Shown here in pieces: positions 50,913 through 61,409 of a stretch of DNA of 64,000 nt (its first letter is position 1; each line of letters opens with the position of its first letter). Both the position numbers and the translations under genes were made by a program. The stretch lies in assembly GCA_027575765.1 (NCBI GenBank), contig JANBPT010000007.1, positions 87,360 through 151,359 of the forward strand, read 5' to 3'. The DNA is from Tieghemiomyces parasiticus. Its lineage: Eukaryota > Kickxellomycota > Dimargaritomycetes > Dimargaritales > Dimargaritaceae. The notes below the pieces were generated by a model. That model made no database searches, was not told the DNA's origin, and saw only the letters and a list, made by a program, of their open reading frames with translations.

Positions 50913-52223
50913 TTACACTGCGAGGAGAGCCAAGTAGTCCCGTAGGATAATCATGGCGCCCTCCAACCCATGGAGGAGGTTATGATCAGGACCCTCGCCA
51001 GGCGTTCATTTGGCATGGGCAAAGTCGATGAGCCGCACGTCAAAGAGGTCCGAGTCGGTGAGGCTGGATTTCTTGGCGTCGGCGCCGTCGTCCTGGGTCA
51101 GTTTGATGGGGAGTGGCTCAGGCGCGGCTGCGTCGGCCGGCGCCAGTGGGTCGAGATTATCCGCAGAGTCGGGACGCGGAGGGTGGTCCAGCCCGTCGGC
51201 ATCCCCCCTTGGGACAGTTGTTTTGGTCGAATTTTTTAGGGAGGTTGTCTCCCCAGTGCCTTTGGTGGCGGTTGGAGTCCCAAGGGTACCTTCAGGTGCC
51301 TCAGTCTCGGTCTCTTCCACATGACCTCCGTTCTGCGCGTCCCAGATCTCCCACACGGTTAGGTCACCCTCATATACAAAGAGTAGCGAACTACCAACGA
51401 TACGGAACTCCCTGGTCTTCACGATAGCCGTGAGTTCTGTCAACCGCTGGAGATATCCACGCAGAACGTAGGCCTGGTAGGTGACTGGAATGGTGTCGGG
51501 GAAGAACCGGCGGAAGGTGTCGGTGATGTTGCGCGGGGTCAGCCTCTTGCCGAAGGACTTGTTGTACTTGTCAAACTCTAGATGGTTGGGGTCGAAGGCC
51601 TGATTGGAGTGAGTAAGTCAGGGCGGGTAGCGTAGATCGGTAGCTAGGGTTTAGTGCTGGTGGTTTGGTGAACTTGAACCAGCCAATCATGTGGGGGGGG
51701 GAGCGATGGCCAGCATCTATAGCAAAGATAAACTTACCCGTAGGCCCATAACGGCCACGCCCAGGTTACGTGAGGTAGTGTGCTTGGCGATATATTTCAT
51801 GCGGACCTTCTTGAGGGCATCGGCATCCTGCTCGTGCAGCCGGTTCCCAAGTTTGACGTCCAGGACAGAAGCGTGGTTAAACCCCTGGGTCAAATTCTCG
51901 ATGGCCACGACGTAATTCTTATCGCGGTGCGAACGGTGATGACGGCGGTAGAATCGTCGGAGCCGCTGCCGCACGGTATGGGCCTCCCGATCGCGCTGTT
52001 CCATCCAGTGCAATTCCGGGACGTAGGGCTGAAGCGCCACGTCCTCGACGAGCTGGCGGTAAAATTCGGCCTCCTTGGCGTAGGTGCGCTTCTCCAGCGC
52101 CTGGTCGTCAGTAACCGAGATTTCACTGTGCCCGGCGACCTGCTCCTCCGGAACGGGTATTTCGTTACCCCGCGTGAAGTTTCGGAACCACCCGGCGGAA
52201 TTGGGTGACCGAGGGGCGGGCAT
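50913..52223 (-). CDS. Inositol polyphosphate kinase (IPK/IPMK family), copy B, with in-frame TGA near the C-terminus
   Basis: Second kinase of the same family as the gene at 9590-11320. Exons 51738-52223 and 51006-51599 (donor GTAAGT, acceptor ATCAG, phase 0) give 359 residues up to a TGA at 51006-51008. Motifs: ASVLDVKLGNRL for inositol binding, SSLLFVYEGD, FDVRLIDFAHAK. It begins directly with EQVAGHS-type sequence and has no membrane segment. The variable insertion is shorter and acidic. The TGA replaces the Trp codon that follows DFAHAK in copy A. After it the same frame runs on for 30 codons with TPGEGPDHNLLHGLEG then AMIILRDYLALLAV, clearly like the end of copy A, to TAA at 50913-50915. 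Either the product stops after DFAHAK, the stop is read through, or this copy is newly damaged. No donor site allows splicing out of the TGA. The intron holds a G9 tract (51693-51701). Confidence 0.85.
51693..51701. repeat. Homopolymer G9 tract inside kinase copy B intron
   Basis: Nine consecutive G (C on the coding strand) within the 138-base intron 51600-51737. Confidence 0.9.
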
Positions 52224-53137
52224 AGTGACAGTGGAGGTCGGGAATGAAGGCGAGGAAATGGTGGGCAGTCTTTATGTCAGTGAATTCGTCGCAGCGGAGA
52301 CCGGAATGAGCTCGAAGGTGGAGGGAGGGTAGGGATAGGCTGGGTGTCTGGGTAAAGGAGAAGGCCGCGGCTGGTTAGGGGCGGCTTGCTGGGGCTTGGA
52401 AAGGCGTTGGAGCAACGGAGTTAAGTGATGGGCAGTGGTATACATATTAACGGGGATATATCGACAGGGTTTCTAATCAGTGTTATATACTATCGGGAAC
52501 AGTGAGACTGCTGGGCCAGGGCCTTGACATAATATAGATAACCAAAGGTACCACTGACGTCGCCTGTAATGTACGCACACTCCGCGGGACCGTTAATATC
52601 TGCAGACGGTGCGGAGCGTAGGCTGTCAGCCAATGTCGTTGGGTGGAGGCTACCTGGGCCATGCCACAGGTCCTCCCGCTTGATTTGTTCCCGCGATGTA
52701 TGTCGTCATGGTCAGTGAATGGTAGGGACACATAGATCCTCCCCTACTCCTCAGAACGTGATCTGGGCTCGGCTCAGCCCGTGTCTAGAGTATGACGTCT
52801 CGTCTGGCCCAGATGATGCTCTTTCCCCTTTCAGGCCCAAGCATGCAAGCATCGGTTTTCCTTACCCTATATTGTGTGGTCCCTTAACTCCTACCCACGG
52901 CCGCCGGGGTTACGAGTGGTGGTCAAGTCCACCCGACTCAGATCAACGTTGGAATTGATCGGTTTAAAGACCAATGGGTGCCGGTTATTTTCTCGGCGTA
53001 CTACTCTTTTTTTACAGGACCAAGGTGTGTTTATAGGAGCTATCAAATACAAGGTGGGTGGGTATTCTATTTGTCAAATTGGCCACGGGATGGAGGGTGT
53101 GAATCTCGGCCCCTGTTGCGTACCCTTATTATGTCAG
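52224..53137. other. Intergenic, no gene seen
   Basis: 914 bases. AT-rich part near 52440-52500 may be the promoter of kinase copy B. No recognisable frame. Confidence 0.55.
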
Positions 53138-53809
53138 TTATTGAAGCGCTGCAATGGCATCATGCCAGGTCTGCATACGGGCGTCAATGCCGGTGTTAAT
53201 ACACTTAGACAGGTACGTCTTGTAGGCCTCGTCGGTGCCCTTGGAAAGGCCATCAAAGACGGCCGGATCGCACGTGGCCTTGTTGCTCATGTACCAGGGC
53301 GCAGCCCCGAAGCAGTAGTCAAGGTTACTCGTAACCAGCTTGAGGACCTTGTTCTTCACTGCACCGTCGGTAACCGTTGTGCCCGGCTTCACGAGGGCCT
53401 GGAACTTGGACGAGAGGGCCTTAATTGATGAGACGTACTTTTCAATGCTGGGGTACTGCATCTGGGCATAGGTCCCCTGACCGTAGTTGGTCGGGTTGAG
53501 GTTGGTCTTGTAGGCGAAGCCACCGCTCTCGAAGGCCATGATGGCGATAGCTGCCGCCTGCTGACCGGGCGTGTAGATCTTGTACTCCTCGAACGTGCGT
53601 TGGAGCGGGCCCAGAGCCTGCTCTAGAGGGGTGCATTCGGGCTGGGTAGACGGGTTGCAGGGGTTCTTCACGGCCGCCTTGAGCTGCGCCAGTGTGAGCT
53701 CGTTTTTGACAGCGGACGGTGTCTTGGCCTCCGGGTGCGGTAGGGCTAGTGCCGGGGCGAAGGACATGGCGAGGACGGTCAACAAAACGAGGGCGCTTGA
53801 ACGAACCAT
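53138..53809 (-). CDS. Secreted conserved fungal protein, possibly lysozyme-like
   Basis: 223 residues, single exon. ATG at 53809 opens the signal peptide MVRSSALVLLTVLAMSFAPA (then LALPHPEAKTP). The mature part contains PGQQAAAIAIMAFESGGFAY with E94, NPTNYGQGTYAQMQYPSIEK, YCFGAAPWYMSNKATCDPAV and a C-terminal CINTGIDARMQTW. This pattern (MAFESG, then xxxYGQGT-xQMQ, then a C-terminal Cys followed by a short helix) recurs in secreted proteins of many fungi that I know as conserved but uncharacterised. The single Glu in MAFESG, followed by Gly/Tyr and a Gln-rich strand, resembles goose-lysozyme/transglycosylase layouts, but catalysis is only a guess. Five cysteines in the mature part may form disulphides. 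TATA box about 185 bases upstream. Confidence 0.7.
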   Translation of the reverse strand: MVRSSALVLLTVLAMSFAPALALPHPEAKTPSAVKNELTLAQLKAAVKNPCNPSTQPECTPLEQALGPLQRTFEEYKIYTPGQQAAAIAIMAFESGGFAYKTNLNPTNYGQGTYAQMQYPSIEKYVSSIKALSSKFQALVKPGTTVTDGAVKNKVLKLVTSNLDYCFGAAPWYMSNKATCDPAVFDGLSKGTDEAYKTYLSKCINTGIDARMQTWHDAIAALQ

Positions 53810-53992
53810 GGTCAAAGGTTAACTGACACAGAGAGGCGTCACCGTTGGATTGGCCTAAACGGTGTGGTATGGGTAAATGTAGGGCAAGAGATTCCTCGCA
53901 ATTAATCAAACAGCACAAGGTATCCGGCTGAGGGTGAGGCAAAGGTGGGCGAACTGTCTACAGAGTATAACGACCGGGGGCGGTTCGGTGCG

Positions 53993-54000
53993 TTTATATA
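53993..54000 (-). promoter_or_regulatory. TATA box of the 53.1-53.8 kb secreted-protein gene
   Basis: TATATAAA on the minus strand about 185 bases before the ATG at 53809. Confidence 0.5.
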
Positions 54001-54383
54001 CTTATCTGCGGGTGGTCTAAAAGAGGTAGCGCTGGGCCGGCCGTTATGACTAGCGGACGGCACAAAAACAAATGCGGCAGTACTAGACAATCGGCAGGGG
54101 GGGCACTATAGACCGGGTCTTTTAGCAAAGACCTGGGACCCCATTGTTGATTCGTGCAGTGGAAGAGCGACGGTAAATAAGCCCCTGTGGTAGGCAATGC
54201 GAGTGGCGGTTATTGAATGAGCCGGTACGTTCGGAGGCAGACGATACCAACAGACCAGGGTACGCATACACTCCGACGGATCGAAGGTGCGATAGAGGGG
54301 CGGCAGCGGCCCGTTGAAGCGGTTGGGTGGGTTCGGATTACAGCGTAGGTAGGGGCCCTATGGTGTCAGGCTGTTGAGCACAA

Positions 54384-54392
54384 GGGGGGGGG
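54384..54392. repeat. Homopolymer G9 tract
   Basis: Nine consecutive G, intergenic. Confidence 0.9.
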
Positions 54393-55055
54393 ATTTGGCC
54401 TGCATATACACCGTCCCAAAATGGCTTTCAGGAGCCTGGCGGGCCACATATTACAGGGAGGCCCGGTACGGATGGGGCCCCCCGTTTCAGAGGGGAGGAG
54501 AGGAAGGGGTTGATCAGTCCATGCTCTAAATGCTTGACAAAAATGGCTTGCAGTAGTTTGGCCTGGGTCTTGTGTCGAGTATGTGGGTTCCGCCAGCCTC
54601 TAGTGCTCTGACGAAGTGTGCCGGTAAGAGCGAACTCTGTGCCCAGCCCAGACTACCCCCGGCCAGCGCCCGCAGTGGCCGTAAGACTGCGGCAGCTCCA
54701 AGCGGCGCGTTCAGGGACCGAATTTAGCGCGACTCATCTGCTCAGGGCCTGCCATGGCCAGCTGAGGAAGGTAATGAGGGGGCGCCCACGTTCCTACACG
54801 CGTAGGTGGCTGTTTACCACTCCGAATCCGCTGGTCGGCCCCATTTTACCGTTGCCGAATCTTAGCGTTAACTCGCTTTTTCCAATTTCATCCTTTTCAG
54901 TTCGGCGAGGTCACATTCGTGCGTCCTTCGCCTGCTCCTCTGCCTGCTTTGAAGCTGTGACTGAGAGGGCCCTACCGAGAGTCTAGTATTCGTCCTGCCG
55001 CTGCCACCTACCCATCGCGCTCTTTGTAGCCCTTCCAGCGCCAGTTTTAGCCGTC

Positions 55056-58000
55056 ATGGGTCGCCTGGTGGAGTTGGAGGTTGAAAACTTCAAGTCCTAT
55101 AAGGGCCGTCAGAAGATAGGCCCCTTCAAGTCCTTCACATCCGTCATTGGTCCCAATGGAGCAGGTAGGTCCCGCCTTCGCTGTCCTGTCTGCTGGCGAG
55201 TACAGCGACAGACCATGTCCGCAGAATTGACACCTAACCTGAGGTGTATCCCGAACTGACACTCTTGGGCTTTCTCACCCATCAATTCACCTACCACACC
55301 CAGGAAAATCCAATCTCATGGACGCCATCTCCTTCGTGCTGGGGGTTAAATCAGCCCAGCTACGGTCCGCCCAGCTCAAAGAGCTGATATATAGTGGCCG
55401 CGCGCGGCACCAGCCGGGCGAGGGAGAGAACCCTGGTGACGGCGATGAGCGCTTACCGCGTCGCGGCTACGTGGCCGCCCTCTACATAACCGATGACGGC
55501 AAGGAGCTCCGATTCATGCGAACGTAAGTACCAGTGATCCCACATCCTTTTAGTTATCGCTACCGCCGTACGCCATGGCCCACCGGTATCCGTACTCCGC
55601 TGTGCTGACTAGTTAACCTTGTGTATTTCTAACCGTCATCATTTTGGCCCGTCACCTCTATCTCCTACGCCTGCGCCCGTATATTTCTTTTCTCCACCAG
55701 GATCACCTCGAGCGGTTCCAGTGAATACAAGATCAACGGCAAAACGGTCACCCACACCGAGTACAACGGTCTACTCGAGAAGCAAAACATTCTCATTAAG
55801 GCTCGCAACTTTTTGGTGTTCCAGGGCGATGTAGAGGCCGTAGCCTCCCAATCAGCTCGGGACCTGACCCTAATGATCGAGCAGATCAGCGGATCGTGGG
55901 AGTACCGCTCCGAGTACGACCAACTTAAGGCCCAGCAGGAGCTGGCTACCGAGAACTCGAACCTGACCCAGAATAAGAAGAAGGCCATTGGCGTCGAAAT
56001 TAAGGGCTACCAGGAACAAAAGGCAGAGTTGGACCGCTTCGAGCAGCTCACGTCAAAGAAGGTAAGTCCCACAAGCAAGGGTGGCGTTATACGAGGTTTT
56101 ACATTGGTTGTGTGTTCCCACCGTAGTCAGGTTACCCCAAAGTAAGGAGCACTACCATTGCTACCTTCGCCTGTCCGATTCACTACCGATTAATCGTCCC
56201 ACATTTTCTCCTTCATTTCCACGTCATCTTACCAGAATGCCCTGGTGGTGCACCACCTCCTCTGGCGCATGTACCACATTGAACACCACATAGCTGAGCT
56301 GGAGAAGGAATTAGATGCCAATCACGACCAGATGGAAGCCCACCGCGAGCGTCAGAAGGCCGGGGACGATGCGCTCAAGGAGGCTCGCCGCGAGCACGCC
56401 CGGATCTACAAGGAGATTTCGATGATTGAGAAGCGTATCAAACAGCACGACCTAGAACTGGAGATGGAGAAGCCCTTCATGATCGGTCTAGAGGAGAAAA
56501 TTGCGCACCTGGTCAAGAAGACGGAGCGCGGGGCGTCGAACCTCAACCTGGTGCAGCGCGATGAGGTGCGTCAGGCGACCGCCGTGACTGAGCTGCAGGC
56601 CGAGTTGGCCACCGTCGACGCTTCGGCCGCACGGTTCGAGGCCCAGATGAAGGAAAAGATGAAGCAGCGCGGCCCCGTCCTGGACGACCACGCGTTGGCC
56701 GAGTACAACCGCCTCCGAGAGACGGCGACGGTACAGACGGTACAAGCTCAGCACGAGCTCGATACGCTAGCCCGTGGGCACAAAGCCCAGGCCGAGGAGA
56801 CCGCCCGCCTTGCCGAGAAAGTTCAGACCCTCCACAACCGCCGAGCCAACCTGAACGACAATACCCGCGGACTCACCGACTACCTGAACAACATGGATGC
56901 TCAGATCGCTACCCTGCGCTCCGAACTCGACGAATGCAATACCGAGCTCCAGCAATTTCAGACCGAGCGCCAGCGGATCCACCAGACCGAAATTGAGGCT
57001 AACGAGAAATTGACCAGCGTGCTCAATAAGCTGGCCCAGGCCCGTGTAGATAAGCGCGAGTCGGAACGCGAGAGCCGGATGAAGGAGTGCCTCGAGAGTC
57101 TCAAGCGTATCTTCCCTGGTGTCTACGGCCGGGTGAGTGACCTATGCCGGCCTAGTCAGCGCAAGTACGACGCGGCCGTCGCCGTAGCCCTCGGGCGAAA
57201 TATTGACGCTGTGGTGGTCGACAAGCAGAGCACCGCCATCGAGTGTATCCAAGTAAGTGCGACTCGTCAGGGGTGGTGACCCACTGATGATTCAGGTGGG
57301 GACTACTTGGCCTAGATTGGGTAACCAGCTACTCAGTACCGCCGCTACTACTCTTTCGATACGCCCTATCACACTCTCATACCCCCCTCCTGCCTATAAT
57401 TTCTTTCGTCGCCACCCACTATTTCCAACGTCATAGCATATGAAGGAACAGCGTGCCGGACAGGCCACTTTCCTGCCCCTGGACACCCTACATGTAAGGC
57501 CCCTCCAGGAAAAGTACCGCTCCTACATCAAGGGCGCGCGGCTCGCGGTAGATGTCCTCCAGTACGACCCAGCCCTGGAGAAGGCCGTCCACTTTGTGTG
57601 CGGAAACACCCTGGTGTGCGATTCGCAGAAGGTGGCCAAGGAGATTGTCTATGACCGGCGCCAGGAGGTCAAGGCGGTCGCGCTGGATGGCACGGTATTC
57701 CACAAAACCGGTATGATCACCGGCGGTACCCAAGACCAGGCGGCGGCATCGGGCCAGCAGCGGTGGGAGGACAAAGAGCTAGAGAACCTGCAACGCGCCA
57801 AGGACCACCTAGTGACGCAGGTCAACGACCTGGCCCGGGAGAAGCGCAAGTATCACAGCGACGAACTGATTCGGTCACGTCATTCCGGATTGAGCACTCG
57901 CCTGCAGTTCGTCACCGAGGAACGGAGTACCGCGGCACGCAAACTGGAAGGGGTCACCATGGAAACCGAGAACGTGGTCAACCAGCTCTCGTTTGCCGAA

Positions 58001-59689
58001 CCCCGCCTGACTGAGATGCAGACGCAGACCGATGCCCAGGCGGCCCAACTGGCCACCCTACAAACCGAGGTCGACCGAGTACAGGATACGGTTTTCGCCG
58101 CCTTCTGCCGGCGTATTGGTGTTCGCGATATTCGCGAGTACGAAGCGCAGCAGGTCAAATTCTCGCAGGAGACGACCGAGTTGCGCCTCAAGTTTAGCAA
58201 CCAGCAGTCCAAGCTCCGCAACCAGCTCATGTTTGAAGAACAGCAGTTGCAGGGTCTGCGTGACCGCGTGCAGCGCCTGGAGCGCAACCTAGCCGAGGAC
58301 CGTGCCCAGCTGGCCCACCACGAGACCGATCGCGCTTCGCGCCAGGCCACCATTGCCCGAATCACTGAGACCACGGCCACCCTGCGCCGGGAACTTGCCT
58401 CCGTGCGCGCCCGCCACGAGGCCCAGGGTCAGGTCGTATCCGACGCCAAGAAGGCCCTCGCGGCCACGATGCGCGAGTTTGACCAACTCGTCAAGGATTC
58501 GGCGGCCCGTGAGTCTAATGTCCAAAAGTATCATGTCGAACGCGCATCAATCCTACGACGGTGCAAGCTTGAGGAGATTCCGCTGCCGCTCACCCGTGGG
58601 TCGCTCGCAAACCTCGCCCTCGAAGAGGCCAATGTAAGTGGGCGGGGTGGTATATCGTTATAGTCGGGACGGTATTCGGTTGGAAACTACCCAGTTCACG
58701 GGAGGGCGGTCATACTAGTGTCGATGCTAACCCATACATTACACGCACGCTTCCTTTCCCCTTCTCTCCCCTGTTTGCTACTTTTCCCTCAGCTCTTCCG
58801 CGAGCCCGATGAGATGGACCTGGACAGCGATGACGAGTCCGGGGGCCTGGCCGGTGCCGATAGCCTGACGGCCACGCAGTCCACGATGGCTTCGCAGGTG
58901 CGTACGCCACAGCAGCGAGCGGCGGCGCGACAACGCGCGTCGCAGTGGAGTATCGAGGTGGATTTCGCCGGGCTCAGCAACCGTGAGCGAGCCAATGACG
59001 CAGACGATATTGGGGATAAGTTCGCCGATCAGGTTAATCAAATCTCCAGCGACCTGGACCGCCTTGCACCTAACATGCACGCGCACGAGCGGTTGGGCGG
59101 CGTTGAAGCGCGGCTCCGTGAGGCCGAGGTGGAGGTCGAGACCACCCGGCGCGAAGCCAAATCGGCCAAAGAGCGATTCCAGGCGGTCAAACAAAAGCGC
59201 TACGACCTGTTCCACCGGGCCTACCACCACATCAGCGACAAGATTGATCAGATCTACAAGGACCTCACCAAGAGCGCCACATTCCCACTGGGCGGTACGG
59301 CCTACCTGAGCCTCGAGAACAACGAGGACCCGTACCTGCACGGTATCAAGTACCACGCCATGCCCCCGATGAAACGGTTCCGCGATATGGAACAGCTGTC
59401 TGGAGGCGAAAAGACCGTCGCCGCCCTTGCCCTCCTCTTTGCCATCCACAGCTTCCACCCATCGCCCTTTTTTGTGCTCGATGAGGTTGACGCCGCCCTC
59501 GACAATACCAATGTCGCCAAGGTTGCAAACTATATCCGCGAGAACTGCGGCGATAACTTCCAATTCATCGTCATATCGCTCAAGCAGTCGCTTTACGAGA
59601 AGGCCCAATCGCTCGTGGGGATTTATCGCGAGCAGTCAATCAATAGCAGTCAGACGCTGACCATCGATTTGGAACAGTACCCCGAATAG
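55056..59689 (+). CDS. SMC1: Cohesin subunit SMC1, six exons
   Basis: Core ATPase arm of the cohesin ring that holds sister chromatids together. Exons 55056-55164, 55304-55523, 55701-56061, 56236-57252, 57437-58633, 58793-59689 all join in frame (donors GTAAGT or GTAGGT), giving 1266 residues, a normal SMC1 length. N-terminal head: MGRLVELEVENFKSYKGRQK and Walker A GPNGAGKSN at 32-40 (split by intron 1 inside GAGK), then SSGSSEYKINGKTVTHTEYN and LVFQGDVEAVASQSARDLT, the SMC1-type lobe. Coiled coil 1 follows, then a hinge at about 520-690 (KRIFPGVYGRVSDL, FLPLDTLHVRP, VALDGTVFHKTGMITGG), coiled coil 2, an acidic insertion (DEMDLDSDDESGG) and the C-terminal head. The head has signature LSGGEKTVAALALLFAIHSF at about 1170 and Walker B FFVLDEVDAALD at about 1195. 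No key residue is missing. Confidence 0.97.
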
Positions 59690-61409
59690 CGCGTTGTAGT
59701 AGGCGGCACTGTACGCTGCGCGTCCCGCTCACGTTGGTTTGTACGGTTTTATATAGTCTGTTTATCTAGGCGTTTTGTTTTTATGCGGTGCTTTTAGCCT
59801 AGTACTCTAATTTTCGAATCTTTTTATATAACCCATCTATCAAGGGACGCGGGCAACTCAGATATACTAGTAAATGTAATGGAACGTGCACTAGTAAGTT
59901 GGGAGTACTTTTGTGGCGAATAGTGTGGTAGCTGGAAACCTACTAAAGGGAAGGAAAGTCGCTTGTTAATCTTTTACTGAGGGTGTGGATCGTAGATTGT
60001 GCGGTCGCTGTCGCTTATTGAATAACGACCATGAGGCCTTGTGTAGTTGAATAACGGCCGGCGACATTCATTGTAACTATTTGGCCTATGCTAGGAAAGC
60101 TAGGACGACAGGTTGCGGCGAGGCCAGGCACAGGCAGGAAATGGAGGAACGGCTAGGTAGCCACCAGATCAGGGAGATTAAACGTCGCTGGAAAAGAATA
60201 TTTGGAATGTAGGTGACGAAGGTGGATAATAAATATAGGATAAAAAAGCATGAAACCTGGATAGTGGAGTCTGTCAACCGGGTAAGCCACTATTGATCGG
60301 AAACCAGGCTAGGGCATGGGGTGCACTGAGGTGCGGAAATTAAAGGCGAATTCCGCCGCTGACGGTGAAGGCATGTCTGCCGACCATATGGATACGCCAA
60401 ATCCCATGCTGCGCTGCAAATGATGGTCTGATTATAGAGTGGTTTGCATTGTCGCATTTTTCGTCCTCTACGCCCCTAATTTTCATCCAAAGAGTTCGGC
60501 TGTATTCCCTTTACTTTCTCTCTATTTCAACTACCAGTGCATCCTATAAGCATCTCCACCGGTTATAGGGACTAGAAAAATGTAGCCGGTCAAACTTATA
60601 GTTAATCAAGGCCAATATGGTGGTAGATAACTTCAGAGTGATGGGCCAAGGTAGTAAGGTGGACGCAAGGCCAATTCGTTTATATTTGGAAAGTAAGTAT
60701 TGTCTTTGCAGGCCAACCCTATAAGTTTATACTCATAGGGGTTGCCATTCCGAGGAACTAGTTCAGCAGTACCTCGAACTATTTAATAGCGTAGAAACTA
60801 AAAGCCGGCGGTCACCAGTCTGAACACCATGTACCTCACTTGATAAACTTGCTCTGGACGGTCAGCATGATATTTGCTCCTCACCCACAATCCAGAATCT
60901 GAGAACTTATCGGCGTTTGAAATTAGGGAGGGGGAGATTCAGCATTGCCAGTTATCCTGAAGGACAGTGTAGTGGTTAAACTTCGCGAAGGATGGAACGC
61001 GGGCCAGCCGACGGCCCACAAGAGGAGGACGGTTAGCGCAGTCCTGGTAAACCGCTGTGACACCCCGCTACATCCACTTGTCAGGAACCCCATCCCCTCT
61101 GCGGTAGAATTTCTCACTTCCCACTAGGCTCCACTGTTCCCGTTTGCTAGCCGCTGACTGGCTGGGCTAGGCTAGGCCACTTCCGTCCAGGCGCTCGAGA
61201 TCAGCCCCGATCCAGACGCACTCTCAGCCCCCGTGTGCATTTGCTTCGTTGGCTTTTAGATTCCGCCCCCGGTCCCTATATCGGCTGCTCACGTCCCAGT
61301 TTTGCATTGTCACTTTACCGGGTTTCCCCTCTGACCTTTTTTTAACCTTTTCTTGGGCTTCGTAATTCCCCTCCTCGACCCTATTCTGCCATCCCGTATA
61401 CCCATAACC
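59690..61409. other. Intergenic, no gene seen
   Basis: 1.7 kb between SMC1 and CCT4, AT-rich in the left half and C-rich before the CCT4 ATG. Frames at 60086-60277 and 60923-61117 have no recognisable product. Confidence 0.55.

Larger units (their letters stand above)
53810..55055. other. Divergent intergenic region upstream of SMC1
   Basis: 1.2 kb. G9 tract at 54384-54392. A frame at 54618-54986 runs through a pyrimidine-rich leader and has no recognisable product. Confidence 0.5.

Noticed and set aside
54618..54986. 122-codon plus-strand frame upstream of SMC1
   Set aside because: Runs through the C/T-rich leader of SMC1; no domain and no in-frame link to SMC1.
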